Of a DNA stretch of 64,000 nt, positions 17,144-25,542 are shown one piece after another. The position numbers and the translations under genes were made by a program. Under the pieces are notes generated by a model. It had not been told where the DNA came from, searched no databases, and saw nothing but the letters and a program-made list of their open reading frames with translations. Source of the DNA: Streptomyces olivaceus (GTDB lineage Bacteria > Actinomycetota > Actinomycetes > Streptomycetales > Streptomycetaceae); the NCBI RefSeq assembly GCF_000721235.1, contig NZ_JOFH01000019.1, positions 1 to 64,000 on the forward strand, read 5' to 3'. Positions within the stretch are counted from its first letter, which is position 1, and each line of letters opens with the position of its first letter.

Positions 17144-19267
17144 GTGACGCGCAGCGTGTACGTGACCGGCATCGACCGCGGCGACGGCCGCCAGGTCGTC
17201 GAACTGGGGGTGATGGAACTCCTCACCCGGCAGGTCGACCGGGTCGGCGTCTTCCGCCCCCTGGTGCACGACGGGCCCGACCGGCTGTTCGAGCTGCTGC
17301 GCTCCCGCTACCGGCTCGCGCAGGACCCCTCGACGGTCTACGGCATGGACTACCAGCAGGCCTCCGCGCTCCAGGCCGAAGAGGGCACGGACGAACTGGT
17401 GTCCGCGCTGGTCGGCCGTTTCCACCTGGTCGCCCGCGACTACGACGTGGTGCTCGTCCTGGGCACCGACTACGCAGACACCCAGTTCCCGGACGAGCTG
17501 TCGCTGAACGCGCGGCTCGCCAACGAGTTCGGCGCCTCGGTCGTCCCCGTCGTGGGCGGCCGCAAGCAGACCGCGGAGTCCGTGCTCGCCGAGACCGTCA
17601 ACGCCTTCCGCGCCTACGACACCCTGGGCTGCGACGTCCTGGCCATGGTGACCAACCGGGTCGCCCGCGAGGACCGGGACGTGATCGCCGAGCGGCTGAC
17701 CGACCGCCTTCCGGTGCCGTGCTGGGTGGTGCCGGACGAGCCCGCCCTGTCCGCGCCGACCGTCTCCCAGATCGCGCACGCCCTGGACGCCGAGGTGGTC
17801 TTGGGCGACGACTCCGGGCTGGCCCGCGACGCGCTGGACTTCGTGTTCGGCGGGGCCATGCTGCCCAACCTGCTGGCCGCCCTGACCCCGGGCTGCCTGG
17901 TGATCACGCCGGGCGACCGCGCCGACCTGGTGGTCGGCTCGCTGGCCGCGCACAGCGCCGGCACCCCGCCGATAGCCGGCGTCCTGCTGACCCTGGACGA
18001 GGTGCCCGGCGAGGGCGTCCTCACCCTGGCCGCCCGCCTCGCCCCGGGCACGCCGGTGCTCTCGGTGACCGGCAACAGCTTCCCCACCGCCGAGCGGCTG
18101 TTCTCCCTGGAGGGCAAGCTGGGCGCGGCCACTCCGCGCAAGGCGGAGACCGCCCTCGGCCTGTTCGAGCGGCACGTCGACACCGCCGGGCTGAGCCGGC
18201 GGGTCTCCGCGCCGAGCAGCGACCGCGTCACGCCGATGATGTTCGAGCACACGCTGCTCGAACAGGCCCGCTCCGACCTGCGCCGGGTCGTCCTGCCGGA
18301 GGGCACCGAGGAGCGGGTGCTGCACGCGGCGGAGGTGCTGCTGCGCCGGGGCGTGTGCGAGCTGACGCTGCTCGGCCCGGCCGAGCAGATCCGCAAGAAG
18401 GCCGCCGACCTGGGCATCGACCTCGCCGGCGCCGAGCTGATCGACCCGGCCACCAGCGAGCTGCGGGACTCCTTCGCGGAGAAGTACGCCGAGCTGCGGG
18501 CCCACAAGGGCGTGACGGCGGAACTGGCGTACGACGTGGTCAGCGACGTGAACTACTTCGGCACGCTGATGGTGCAGGAGGGGTTCGCCGACGGCATGGT
18601 GTCGGGGTCCGTGCACTCGACGGCGGCGACCATCCGGCCGGCCTTCGAGATCATCAAGACGAAGCCGGACGCGGCGATCGTCTCGTCCGTCTTCTTCATG
18701 TGCCTGGCCGACAAGGTCCTGGTCTACGGCGACTGCGCGGTCAACCCCGACCCGGACGCCGAGCAGCTCGCCGACATCGCGACCCAGTCGGCGGCGACGG
18801 CGGCGCGGTTCGGGGTGGACCCGCGGATCGCGATGCTGTCGTACTCCACCGGCACGTCCGGCTCGGGCGCGGACGTCGACAAGGTGCGCGAGGCGACGGA
18901 GCTGGTGCGGGCGCGCCGCCCGGACCTCAGGATCGAGGGGCCGATCCAGTACGACGCCGCGGTCGAGCCGTCGGTGGCCGCGACCAAGCTGCCCGGCTCG
19001 GCGGTCGCGGGGCAGGCCAGTGTGCTGGTCTTCCCCGACCTGAACACCGGCAACAACACGTACAAGGCCGTGCAGCGCTCGGCCGGCGCCGTCGCGGTCG
19101 GCCCGGTGCTCCAGGGACTGCGCAAGCCGGTCAACGACCTGTCCCGGGGCGCGCTCGTCCAGGACATCGTCAACACCGTCGCCATCACGGCGATCCAGGC
19201 CCAGCAGTCCCCGGCCGGGCAGCCCCCGACCGGGCAGTCCCCCACCGAGAAGGCGTCCGACCTGTGA
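17144..19267 (+). CDS. pta: Phosphate acetyltransferase, long form
   Basis: A 707-residue enzyme converting acetyl-CoA and phosphate to acetyl phosphate. Long Pta organisation: N-terminal P-loop-like (BioD-type) domain with RSVYVTGIDRGDGRQVVELG, a central DRTGG domain (about 210-330), and the C-terminal PTA_PTB catalytic domain (from about 365), with LMVQEGFADGMVSGSVHST and LVFPDLNTGNNTYKAVQRSA. The N-terminal P-loop is degenerate: GIDRGDGRQ where GxxxGKS/T is expected, so ATP use by this domain is doubtful. GTG 17144 has GGAGA upstream. The stop overlaps the ackA start by four bases. Confidence 0.95.
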   Translation: MTRSVYVTGIDRGDGRQVVELGVMELLTRQVDRVGVFRPLVHDGPDRLFELLRSRYRLAQDPSTVYGMDYQQASALQAEEGTDELVSALVGRFHLVARDYDVVLVLGTDYADTQFPDELSLNARLANEFGASVVPVVGGRKQTAESVLAETVNAFRAYDTLGCDVLAMVTNRVAREDRDVIAERLTDRLPVPCWVVPDEPALSAPTVSQIAHALDAEVVLGDDSGLARDALDFVFGGAMLPNLLAALTPGCLVITPGDRADLVVGSLAAHSAGTPPIAGVLLTLDEVPGEGVLTLAARLAPGTPVLSVTGNSFPTAERLFSLEGKLGAATPRKAETALGLFERHVDTAGLSRRVSAPSSDRVTPMMFEHTLLEQARSDLRRVVLPEGTEERVLHAAEVLLRRGVCELTLLGPAEQIRKKAADLGIDLAGAELIDPATSELRDSFAEKYAELRAHKGVTAELAYDVVSDVNYFGTLMVQEGFADGMVSGSVHSTAATIRPAFEIIKTKPDAAIVSSVFFMCLADKVLVYGDCAVNPDPDAEQLADIATQSAATAARFGVDPRIAMLSYSTGTSGSGADVDKVREATELVRARRPDLRIEGPIQYDAAVEPSVAATKLPGSAVAGQASVLVFPDLNTGNNTYKAVQRSAGAVAVGPVLQGLRKPVNDLSRGALVQDIVNTVAITAIQAQQSPAGQPPTGQSPTEKASDL

Positions 19268-20478
19268 ACGGCACCCGTGTCCTCGTCCTCAACTCCGGCT
19301 CCTCGTCGGTGAAGTACCAGCTGATCGACATGCACGGCGGCGACCGGCTCGCGGTGGGCCTGGTCGAGCGGATCGGTGAGGAGACCTCGCGGCTGAAGCA
19401 CACGCCGGCGGGCGGCGGGAGCCGCGAGTGGTCCGGGCCGGTCGCCGACCACGACGCCGCGCTGAAGGCGGTCGCGGCCGAGCTGGCCGGGGACGGCCTC
19501 GGCCTGGACTCGCCCGAGCTGGCAGCGATCGGCCACCGCGTGGTGCACGGCGGCCGGCGGTTCACGGAGCCGACCGTGGTCGACGACGCCGTACTCGCCG
19601 AGATCGAGCGGCTCATCCCGGTCGCCCCGCTGCACAACCCGGCCAACCTGACCGGCATCCGCACCGCGCAGCAGCTGCGCCCGGACCTGCCGCAGGTCGC
19701 CGTCTTCGACACGGCCTTCCACACGACGATGCCGGAGTCCGCGGCCCGCTACGCGATCGACGTGGAGACCGCCGACGCGCACCGCGTCAGGCGCTACGGC
19801 TTCCATGGCACCTCGCACGCGTACGTCTCGCGCGAGACGGCGCGGCTCCTCGGCCGGGCGCCCGAGGACGTGAACGTGATCGTGCTGCACCTCGGCAACG
19901 GGGCCTCGGCCTCGGCGGTGCGCGGCGGCCGGTGCGTGGACACCTCCATGGGGCTGACGCCCTTGGAGGGGCTCGTGATGGGTACGCGCTCGGGAGACAT
20001 GGACCCGGCCGTCATCTTCCATTTGATGCGTGTTGGTGAAATGTCCGCCGACGAGATCGACACTCTCCTCAACAAGAGGAGCGGTCTGATCGGGCTGTGC
20101 GGCGACAACGACATGCGGGAGATCCGCCGCCGGGTGGACGCCGGGGACGAGCGGGCGCGGCTGGCGTTCGACATCTACATTCACCGGCTGAAGAAGTACA
20201 TCGGCGCCTATTCCGCCGTTCTCGGCCGCGTGGACGCGGTGGCCTTCACGGCCGGGGTCGGGGAGAACTCGGCGCCGGTGCGCGAGGCGGCCGTGGCGGG
20301 CCTGGAGGGGTTCGGCCTGGCGGTGGACGGAGAGCTGAACGCCGTACGCGGGGACGGGGCCCGGCTGATCTCGCCCGCACACGCGCGGGTGGCGGTGGCG
20401 GTGGTGCCGACGGACGAGGAAATGGAGATCGCGACACAGACCTACGCGCTGGTAAACGATTCGGGGAATCTCACCTGA
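19264..20478 (+). CDS. ackA: Acetate kinase
   Basis: A 404-residue ASKHA-fold kinase forming ATP and acetate from acetyl phosphate. Motifs: VLVLNSGSSSVKYQL at the N-terminus, GHRVVHGG, VFDTAFHTTMP, RRYGFHGTSHAYVS, VLHLGNGASASAV, DTSMGLTPLEGLVMGTRSGD and FTAGVGENS. GTG 19264 overlaps the pta stop (GTGA), so translation is coupled. The pair can run in either direction; in aerobic Streptomyces it also sets the acetyl phosphate level. The pyk promoter begins right after it. Confidence 0.96.
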   Translation: MNGTRVLVLNSGSSSVKYQLIDMHGGDRLAVGLVERIGEETSRLKHTPAGGGSREWSGPVADHDAALKAVAAELAGDGLGLDSPELAAIGHRVVHGGRRFTEPTVVDDAVLAEIERLIPVAPLHNPANLTGIRTAQQLRPDLPQVAVFDTAFHTTMPESAARYAIDVETADAHRVRRYGFHGTSHAYVSRETARLLGRAPEDVNVIVLHLGNGASASAVRGGRCVDTSMGLTPLEGLVMGTRSGDMDPAVIFHLMRVGEMSADEIDTLLNKRSGLIGLCGDNDMREIRRRVDAGDERARLAFDIYIHRLKKYIGAYSAVLGRVDAVAFTAGVGENSAPVREAAVAGLEGFGLAVDGELNAVRGDGARLISPAHARVAVAVVPTDEEMEIATQTYALVNDSGNLT

Positions 20479-20551
20479 GCGGCATCCCGCCCTTTTGTAC
20501 TTTCCACTGGCCGGAATATTCCGCGCCGAAACAAACCGATAGGATCGCCCC

Positions 20552-21982
20552 ATGCGCCGTTCCAAAATCGTCTGTACTCTCGGCCCCGCGGTCGACTCCC
20601 ACGAGAAGCTCGTCTCGCTGATCGAGGCCGGCATGAACGTGGCCCGCTTCAACTTCAGCCACGGCAGCCACGCCGAGCACCAGGGGCGTTACGACCGGGT
20701 GCGGGCCGCCGCCAAGGAGACCGGCCGGGCCATCGGGGTCCTCGCCGACCTGCAGGGCCCGAAGATCCGTCTGGAGACCTTCGCGGAGGGCCCCGTCGAG
20801 CTGGTGCGCGGTGACGAGTTCACCATCACCACCGAGGACGTCCCGGGCGACCGGACGATCTGCGGCACGACGTACAAGGGCCTGCCCGGCGACGTCACCA
20901 AGGGCGACCAGGTGCTCATCAACGACGGCAACGTCGAGCTGAAGGTCACCGAGGTCGAGGGCCCGCGGGTGCGCACGATCGTCATCGAGGGCGGCGTCAT
21001 CTCCGACCACAAGGGCATCAACCTGCCCGGCGCCGCGGTCAACGTCCCCGCGCTGTCCGAGAAGGACGTCGAGGACCTCCGTTTCGCCCTCCGCATGGGC
21101 TGCGACATGGTCGCCCTCTCCTTCGTCCGGGACGCCAAGGACGTCGACGACGTGCACCGCGTGATGGACGAGGAGGGCCGCCGCGTCCCCGTCGTCGCCA
21201 AGGTGGAGAAGCCGCAGGCGGTGGAGAACATGGAGGGCGTCGTCGCGGCCTTCGACGCCGTCATGGTCGCCCGCGGCGACCTGGCCGTCGAGTATCCGCT
21301 CGAGAAGGTCCCCATGGTGCAGAAGCGCCTGATCGAGCTGTGCCGGCGCAACGCCAAGCCGGTGATCGTGGCGACCCAGATGATGGAGTCGATGATCACC
21401 AACTCCCGTCCGACCCGCGCCGAGGCCTCCGACGTGGCCAACGCGATCCTGGACGGCGCGGACGCGGTCATGCTGTCGGCGGAGTCGTCCGTGGGCGCGT
21501 ACCCGGTCGAGACCGTCAAGACGATGTCGAAGATCGTCACCGCCGCCGAGGGCGAGCTGCTCTCCAAGGGCCTGCAGCCGCTGGTGCCGGGCAAGAAGCC
21601 GCGCACGCAGGGCGGTTCGGTGGCCCGCGCGGCGGCCGAGATCGCCGACTTCCTGGGCGGCAAGGGCCTGGTGGCCTTCACGCAGTCCGGCGACACCGCC
21701 CGCCGTCTGTCCCGCTACCGCGCGGCGCAGCCGATCCTGGCCTTCACCACCGACGAGTCGACCCGCAACCAGCTGGCGCTCAGCTGGGGCGTGGAGTCGC
21801 ACGTGGTGCCGTTCGTGAACAGCACCGACGAGATGGTCGACCTGGTGGACCAGGAGACGATGCGCCTGGGCCGGTTCAGCGACGGCGACGTCGTCGTGAT
21901 CACCGCCGGTTCGCCCCCCGGCGTGCCCGGCACCACCAACATGGTCCGCGTCCACCACCTGGGCGAGACCCGGCGCGGCTGA
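20552..21982 (+). CDS. pyk: Pyruvate kinase
   Basis: A 476-residue glycolytic enzyme converting phosphoenolpyruvate and ADP to pyruvate and ATP. Landmarks: MRRSKIVCTLGPAVDS, NFSHGSHAEH, VLADLQGPKIRL, KVEKPQAVENM, MVARGDLAVEYP, TQMMESMITNSRPTRAE and a C-terminal allosteric domain. ATG 20552 has AGGA nearby; TAGGAT six bases before ATG would also allow a leaderless start. Another promoter-like pair, TTGTAC with TATTCC, lies about 50 bases upstream. Streptomyces usually has two pyruvate kinases; which paralogue this is cannot be told without comparison. A strong terminator follows. Confidence 0.96.
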   Translation: MRRSKIVCTLGPAVDSHEKLVSLIEAGMNVARFNFSHGSHAEHQGRYDRVRAAAKETGRAIGVLADLQGPKIRLETFAEGPVELVRGDEFTITTEDVPGDRTICGTTYKGLPGDVTKGDQVLINDGNVELKVTEVEGPRVRTIVIEGGVISDHKGINLPGAAVNVPALSEKDVEDLRFALRMGCDMVALSFVRDAKDVDDVHRVMDEEGRRVPVVAKVEKPQAVENMEGVVAAFDAVMVARGDLAVEYPLEKVPMVQKRLIELCRRNAKPVIVATQMMESMITNSRPTRAEASDVANAILDGADAVMLSAESSVGAYPVETVKTMSKIVTAAEGELLSKGLQPLVPGKKPRTQGGSVARAAAEIADFLGGKGLVAFTQSGDTARRLSRYRAAQPILAFTTDESTRNQLALSWGVESHVVPFVNSTDEMVDLVDQETMRLGRFSDGDVVVITAGSPPGVPGTTNMVRVHHLGETRRG

Positions 21983-22014
21983 CGGCCGCTTCCCGGACGG
22001 GCCTTGTCCTGTAC

Positions 22015-22057
22015 GGCGCTGAGGGCGCCCCCTGGTGCAGGGGGCGCCCTCAGCGCC
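22015..22057. terminator. Strong bidirectional hairpin between pyk and the convergent secreted-protein gene
   Basis: Two perfectly complementary 20-base arms (22015-22034 and 22038-22057) around a GTG loop. There is no U tract, as is common for Streptomyces terminators. It lies 32 bases after the pyk stop and 35 bases after the stop of the convergent gene. Confidence 0.85.
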
Positions 22058-22092
22058 GTTCCCGGTCTCCCGGCCGCTTCGCCGGTCCGGTC

Positions 22093-23496
22093 TCAGTCGG
22101 TGATGTACTGGTGCAGCCCGGGGATGTGGAGCGTCCCGCCGAACTGACCGGCCTGTACGACCTTCACCTTGGTGAAGTAGATCAGCGGGATGTCCAGCGG
22201 CGGCGGGTTCTCCGGGTCGAAGGTGATCGGGATGAGCCCGAGCAGGTTGCCCGAGATGCTCTCGGTGTAGAACACGGTGTCGCCGTCGCGGATGGTGGAC
22301 GTCGACCCCTCGGCCGCCTGGACGTGGTACGTCTTGCCGGCCTGCTTGTCCTTCACCGTCTGGTGCAGGTCGCCGATGTCGGTGCCGTTCGAGATGACGT
22401 ACTTCAGCACCTTCTTGGTGGTGCCGTTGGCGGTCTTCACCTCGACGATGCCCTTGTAGGAGGCGCCCTTCAGCGTCAGCGAGCTGGCGTCGAGGTACCA
22501 GGGGTCGTCGGGCAGCGGCACCTTGTTGTCGACGCCGCCCTCGTCGTCGGTGGCGACCGGGCAGTCGTCCGCGTCGGTGCTCCCGGAGGCGCTGGGGGTG
22601 GGTGAGGGGGTGGCCTCGTCCTCCGCGTCCTCCTTGGCCTTCTCGGCGTCCTCCTTGGCCTTCTCGGCGGCTTCCTTCGCCGCCTCGGCCGCCTTGTCCA
22701 CCGTCTCCTTGGTGTCCTCGGCCGCCTTCGACGCGGCGTCGGTCGCGCCCTCGACGGTGTCCTTCGCGGTGCCGGCGACCTTGTCGGTGGTCTCCTTCAC
22801 GGCGTCGGACGCGTCGTCGCCGGCGCCCTGGGACGCCGAGGGGGTGGGCGTGGGACTCGCGCTCTCCTCGGCCTTCTTGCCGCCGGTGAAGATGCCTTCG
22901 AGGGCGTCGCCGATGCCTTCGAGCAGGCCGCCCTTCTCCGACTCGGAGGGGGACGGCTCCGCGGCGTCCTGACCGGACGTCTCCTGGCTCTCGGACTCGG
23001 AGGGGCTCGGAGTGGGCCCCGACCCGCCGTCCGCGCCGCTCTCGCCGCCCTTGTCGCCGGTGTCGCCCTTGTCGTCGGAACCTGAATCCGACGAAGAGGA
23101 CTCGTCCTTGTCGGCGCCGGAGGCCGAGTCGCCGGGCTCCTTGCCGTCGTTCTCGCCCTTGCCGTCCTGGTCCGCCTCGTCGGTCGCCGACGGCGACGGG
23201 GACTCGGACGGGTCCTTCTCGGCGTCCTCCAGGGCCGCCACGCAGTCCTTGTACTCGTCGGCCGTCAGGCTGTTGGAGGTCGGCGGCGCCGCGTCGTTGC
23301 CGTCGGCGAGGGCCAGCGTCGGGGTGAACCCCATCCCCATGAGGACGGCCGTGGGCATCGCCGCGATGGCTATCGCCTTGCCGGCCGGCATGTGGAACCT
23401 GGTGAACAACGGCTTCTTGGGTGCCGCGTGGCGCGGCCCGGTTCTCACACGGGAGGACTCCACGTCAGCCCCGCGGGTCACCTCGTCAGCCGGCAC
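22093..23496 (-). CDS. Secreted or surface protein with Ser/Pro and Lys/Glu/Ala-rich region, unknown function
   Basis: 467 residues, not assigned to a characterised family. An N-terminal hydrophobic segment (about 38-62, AGKAIAIAAMPTAVLMGMGF) looks like a signal peptide with a long basic leader. Then come about 270 residues of Ser/Pro/Asp low complexity and an amphipathic Lys/Glu/Ala stretch (AAEKAKEDAEKAKEDAE), and finally a compact domain (about 330-467) starting near DPWYLDASSLTLKG. Two Cys flank the low-complexity part (EYKDCVAAL, DDCPVATD). GTG 23496 has GGGAGG six bases upstream and overlaps the DUF6114 gene by 11 bases. It is third gene of an apparent operon. Confidence 0.85.
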   Translation of the reverse strand: MPADEVTRGADVESSRVRTGPRHAAPKKPLFTRFHMPAGKAIAIAAMPTAVLMGMGFTPTLALADGNDAAPPTSNSLTADEYKDCVAALEDAEKDPSESPSPSATDEADQDGKGENDGKEPGDSASGADKDESSSSDSGSDDKGDTGDKGGESGADGGSGPTPSPSESESQETSGQDAAEPSPSESEKGGLLEGIGDALEGIFTGGKKAEESASPTPTPSASQGAGDDASDAVKETTDKVAGTAKDTVEGATDAASKAAEDTKETVDKAAEAAKEAAEKAKEDAEKAKEDAEDEATPSPTPSASGSTDADDCPVATDDEGGVDNKVPLPDDPWYLDASSLTLKGASYKGIVEVKTANGTTKKVLKYVISNGTDIGDLHQTVKDKQAGKTYHVQAAEGSTSTIRDGDTVFYTESISGNLLGLIPITFDPENPPPLDIPLIYFTKVKVVQAGQFGGTLHIPGLHQYITD

Positions 23497-24139
23497 TGTG
23501 CCTCCCGTTCGCCCCGTTGGCCGGGCTCGTTCCTGACAGATCGTTCGCCCGCAGCCCCGCGTAGGCCTGTGCGGGGCTTCCGTCGTCCATCCCGCTCCGC
23601 GGCTTCGGCACCGCCCCGTCGGCCCCCCGCGTGCCGGGCTCCGGGAAGCCGGGGAACGCGGTGTCGTCGGCCTGGGTGCCGGGAGTGGCACCCTCGGGCG
23701 TGTCGTCGGTCGCCCTGCCCCCCGCCGGCGGCTCGGCCTGCGGCGGCTCGCCCGGCACCCAGGACACGGCCATCGCGCCGCCGACCAGCGCGAGCAGGAA
23801 GCCGATCAGGAAACCGCCGAGGTTGGACACGGGGATGGACACCAGCGCCAGCAGGATCGCCGCCACACCCGCGAAGACCCGGACGTGCTTCTGGTACCAC
23901 AGGCTGACGCCCAGGACGACCAGCAGCACGCCGATGATCAGGGATCCGGCGCCCGCGGTGGTGGCCATCGCCAGCGTCAGGTGACCGATCTGGAGGTTCG
24001 CGTACGGGAAGTAGGCGATGGGAAGGCCACCGAGCGCGATGAACAGGCCGGCCCAGAACGGCCGCCCGCCTCGCCAGGCACGGAACTGCAGCCGCCGGCG
24101 GGTGAACTGGCCGGCTGCGGCAGGGGTCTCGGCGCTCAT
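23486..24139 (-). CDS. DUF6114 membrane protein
   Basis: 217 residues with four predicted membrane helices: PFWAGLFIALGGLPIAYFPY, a second around TAGAGSLIIGVLLVVLGVSL, a third at FAGVAAILLALVSIPVS and a fourth at FLIGFLLALVGGAMAVSW. A Pro/Gly/Asp-rich tail of about 80 residues probably faces the cytoplasm. This matches my recollection of the DUF6114 family, found in Streptomyces next to DUF6230. ATG 24139 has GGGAG upstream. It is 116 bases after the DUF6230 gene, with a hairpin between, and overlaps the next gene. Function is unknown; it may anchor or export its secreted neighbours (inference). Confidence 0.85.
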   Translation of the reverse strand: MSAETPAAAGQFTRRRLQFRAWRGGRPFWAGLFIALGGLPIAYFPYANLQIGHLTLAMATTAGAGSLIIGVLLVVLGVSLWYQKHVRVFAGVAAILLALVSIPVSNLGGFLIGFLLALVGGAMAVSWVPGEPPQAEPPAGGRATDDTPEGATPGTQADDTAFPGFPEPGTRGADGAVPKPRSGMDDGSPAQAYAGLRANDLSGTSPANGANGRHSAG

Positions 24140-24215
24140 GGAAAACAGCTCCCTGGTACGGCTTTGCTGTGGTGGAGACGGGGGCCGCGTGCCACGACGC
24201 GGCCGGAGAGTGGGC

Positions 24216-24243
24216 GGGCGGGGGCGCCGTGGCTCCCCCGCCC
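24216..24243 (-). terminator. Intercistronic hairpin after the DUF6230 gene
   Basis: Arms GGGCGGGGG (24216-24224) and CCCCCGCCC (24235-24243) with a 10-base interval that can pair further. It lies 12 bases past the DUF6230 stop. There is no U tract; it may attenuate expression of the two downstream genes or protect the first mRNA segment. Confidence 0.55.
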
Positions 24244-24255
24244 TTCAGGGAGTGC

Positions 24256-24888
24256 TTAGTAGCACTCCTTGACACCCTTGGACAGCGACATCTTCAGACC
24301 GCTGAGCTTGAAGGTTCCGGCGGTGGTGGCCCACGCCGTCTGCTTCACGCCGGTCAGCGTGGCCGTGTCGGCCTGCTGGGCGAACCCGTTGGGGTTGGTG
24401 GTGTCGCCCTTCTTGATGCCGGGACCCTTGTTGGCGTCCTTCGCCGCCACACCGATGTCGATGTTGCGGAACGTGGCATCGGCCTGCAGGTCCTCGATGT
24501 CGATGTACAGGTTCTCTGCCTCGACCGGCTTGTCACCGCCACCGGCCTTCAGGGTGAGGCTGACGGAACCGATCAGCGGGATGTCCGGGGTGACCACGGA
24601 CTGGCACAGGTTCTTGATCGTCGCGGACTTGAACGCCGAGACCGCGACGGGGTGAGCCGCCTTCTCGCCGCTCAGCGTGTAGCCCTGGTCGACCGCCCCG
24701 TACTGGGAGAAGCCCTTGCCGTCGAGCTGGTCGGCCGTCACCTTGAACGACTGCCCCGACACGCTGAACGACGCCGCGAGAGCGCCCTGCGCGAGCGCGA
24801 CACCTATCGCGGCCGTCGCGGCGACGCTGGGCACCATGACCACAGCGAACCGCTTCCATCTGGTCCCGCCACGCACCTGGGACTCCAT
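24256..24888 (-). CDS. DUF6230 secreted or membrane-tethered protein
   Basis: 210 residues. A single N-terminal hydrophobic segment (FAVVMVPSVAATAAIGVALAQGALA, about 14-38) acts as signal or anchor. The rest is a beta-rich domain (FSVSGQSFKVTADQL, IPLIGSVSLTLKAGG, ENLYIDIEDLQADATF), ending KGVKECY. One Cys in the middle (KNLCQSVV) and the near-terminal Cys could form a disulphide. The fit to DUF6230 is from memory of the family. ATG 24888 has AAGGAGG four bases upstream, a strong site. It is first gene of a three-gene set with DUF6114 and the Ser/Pro-rich protein. No function is known. Confidence 0.85.
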   Translation of the reverse strand: MESQVRGGTRWKRFAVVMVPSVAATAAIGVALAQGALAASFSVSGQSFKVTADQLDGKGFSQYGAVDQGYTLSGEKAAHPVAVSAFKSATIKNLCQSVVTPDIPLIGSVSLTLKAGGGDKPVEAENLYIDIEDLQADATFRNIDIGVAAKDANKGPGIKKGDTTNPNGFAQQADTATLTGVKQTAWATTAGTFKLSGLKMSLSKGVKECY

Positions 24889-25542
24889 ATTTCCTCCTTC
24901 TCGGACGTACATCTCCTGCCCTCGGCCGAGCCTCCGGTTCGGCGGCACGGCTGGCAGGGATGGGAGAAGTGCTACGTCCTCGGGAAGGAGAGCGCCCGTA
25001 CTCGGAGGCACCTGCAACGCGCCCGAATCACCGGCGTTCACCCCCGAGCGACAACCACTGGTCGCGCCTGACACGCATCACGCACAACCCTGCTGGGCAG
25101 GCTTCGCCGGTTGGACGAAGACCCCCCTGCCCAAGGGCCGGCTCCACTGCCGCCGACCCTGCTCGGTGGGGACCCAGGAGCACCCGCGACCCGACTGGCT
25201 TTCGGGGTACGGGAATGGACCGAGCGTCGCCGATCGTGGTGCATTCTCGCCGTCGACACAAGGGGGTTCGTTACTGGCTAGTAACGGCCGGATAACCGGA
25301 GGGCGACACACCGGCCCCGGACGGCGACGCTGGGTGTGCCCCGAGGCCGGAACAAAACCATTGAACAATGGACAGAGCCCAACAGATCGACGCACTGCCC
25401 TTACTGGCAGTAACAGCGGCCGCGATTGCCAAGTTTTGGCAAAGCACGGCCGCAGTGACGTCCCGTCGACAGCTCCTTCACACGGGCCACACCCGAACGA
25501 ACGGCCGACGGCCGGCCGCAGTTCCGGCGTACCCGGACCCGT
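24889..25542. other. Gene-free stretch of about 650 bases
   Basis: No reading frame here has Streptomyces codon bias plus a ribosome site; the longest (about 110 codons) look random. AT content is raised from about 25260. The part next to 24889 holds the DUF6230 leader; the part from 25270 to 25442 holds four palindromes, listed separately. No tRNA or known riboswitch pattern was seen. Confidence 0.6.
25270..25442. promoter_or_regulatory. Cluster of four short palindromes
   Basis: Four perfect palindromes occur within 173 bases: GTTACT-GGCT-AGTAAC (25270-25285), CCATTG-AA-CAATGG (25358-25371), TTACT-GGC-AGTAA (25401-25413) and TTGCCAA-GTT-TTGGCAA (25426-25442). The first and third share TTACT/AGTAA arms. 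They look like repressor operators, yet the nearest downstream gene (DUF6230, minus strand) begins almost 400 bases away and the cnoX-like gene ends about 100 bases away. Confidence 0.5.

Noticed and set aside
24960..25295. A 111-codon plus-strand frame in the gene-free stretch
   Set aside because: No ribosome site, atypical codon use and Arg/Pro-rich random composition.
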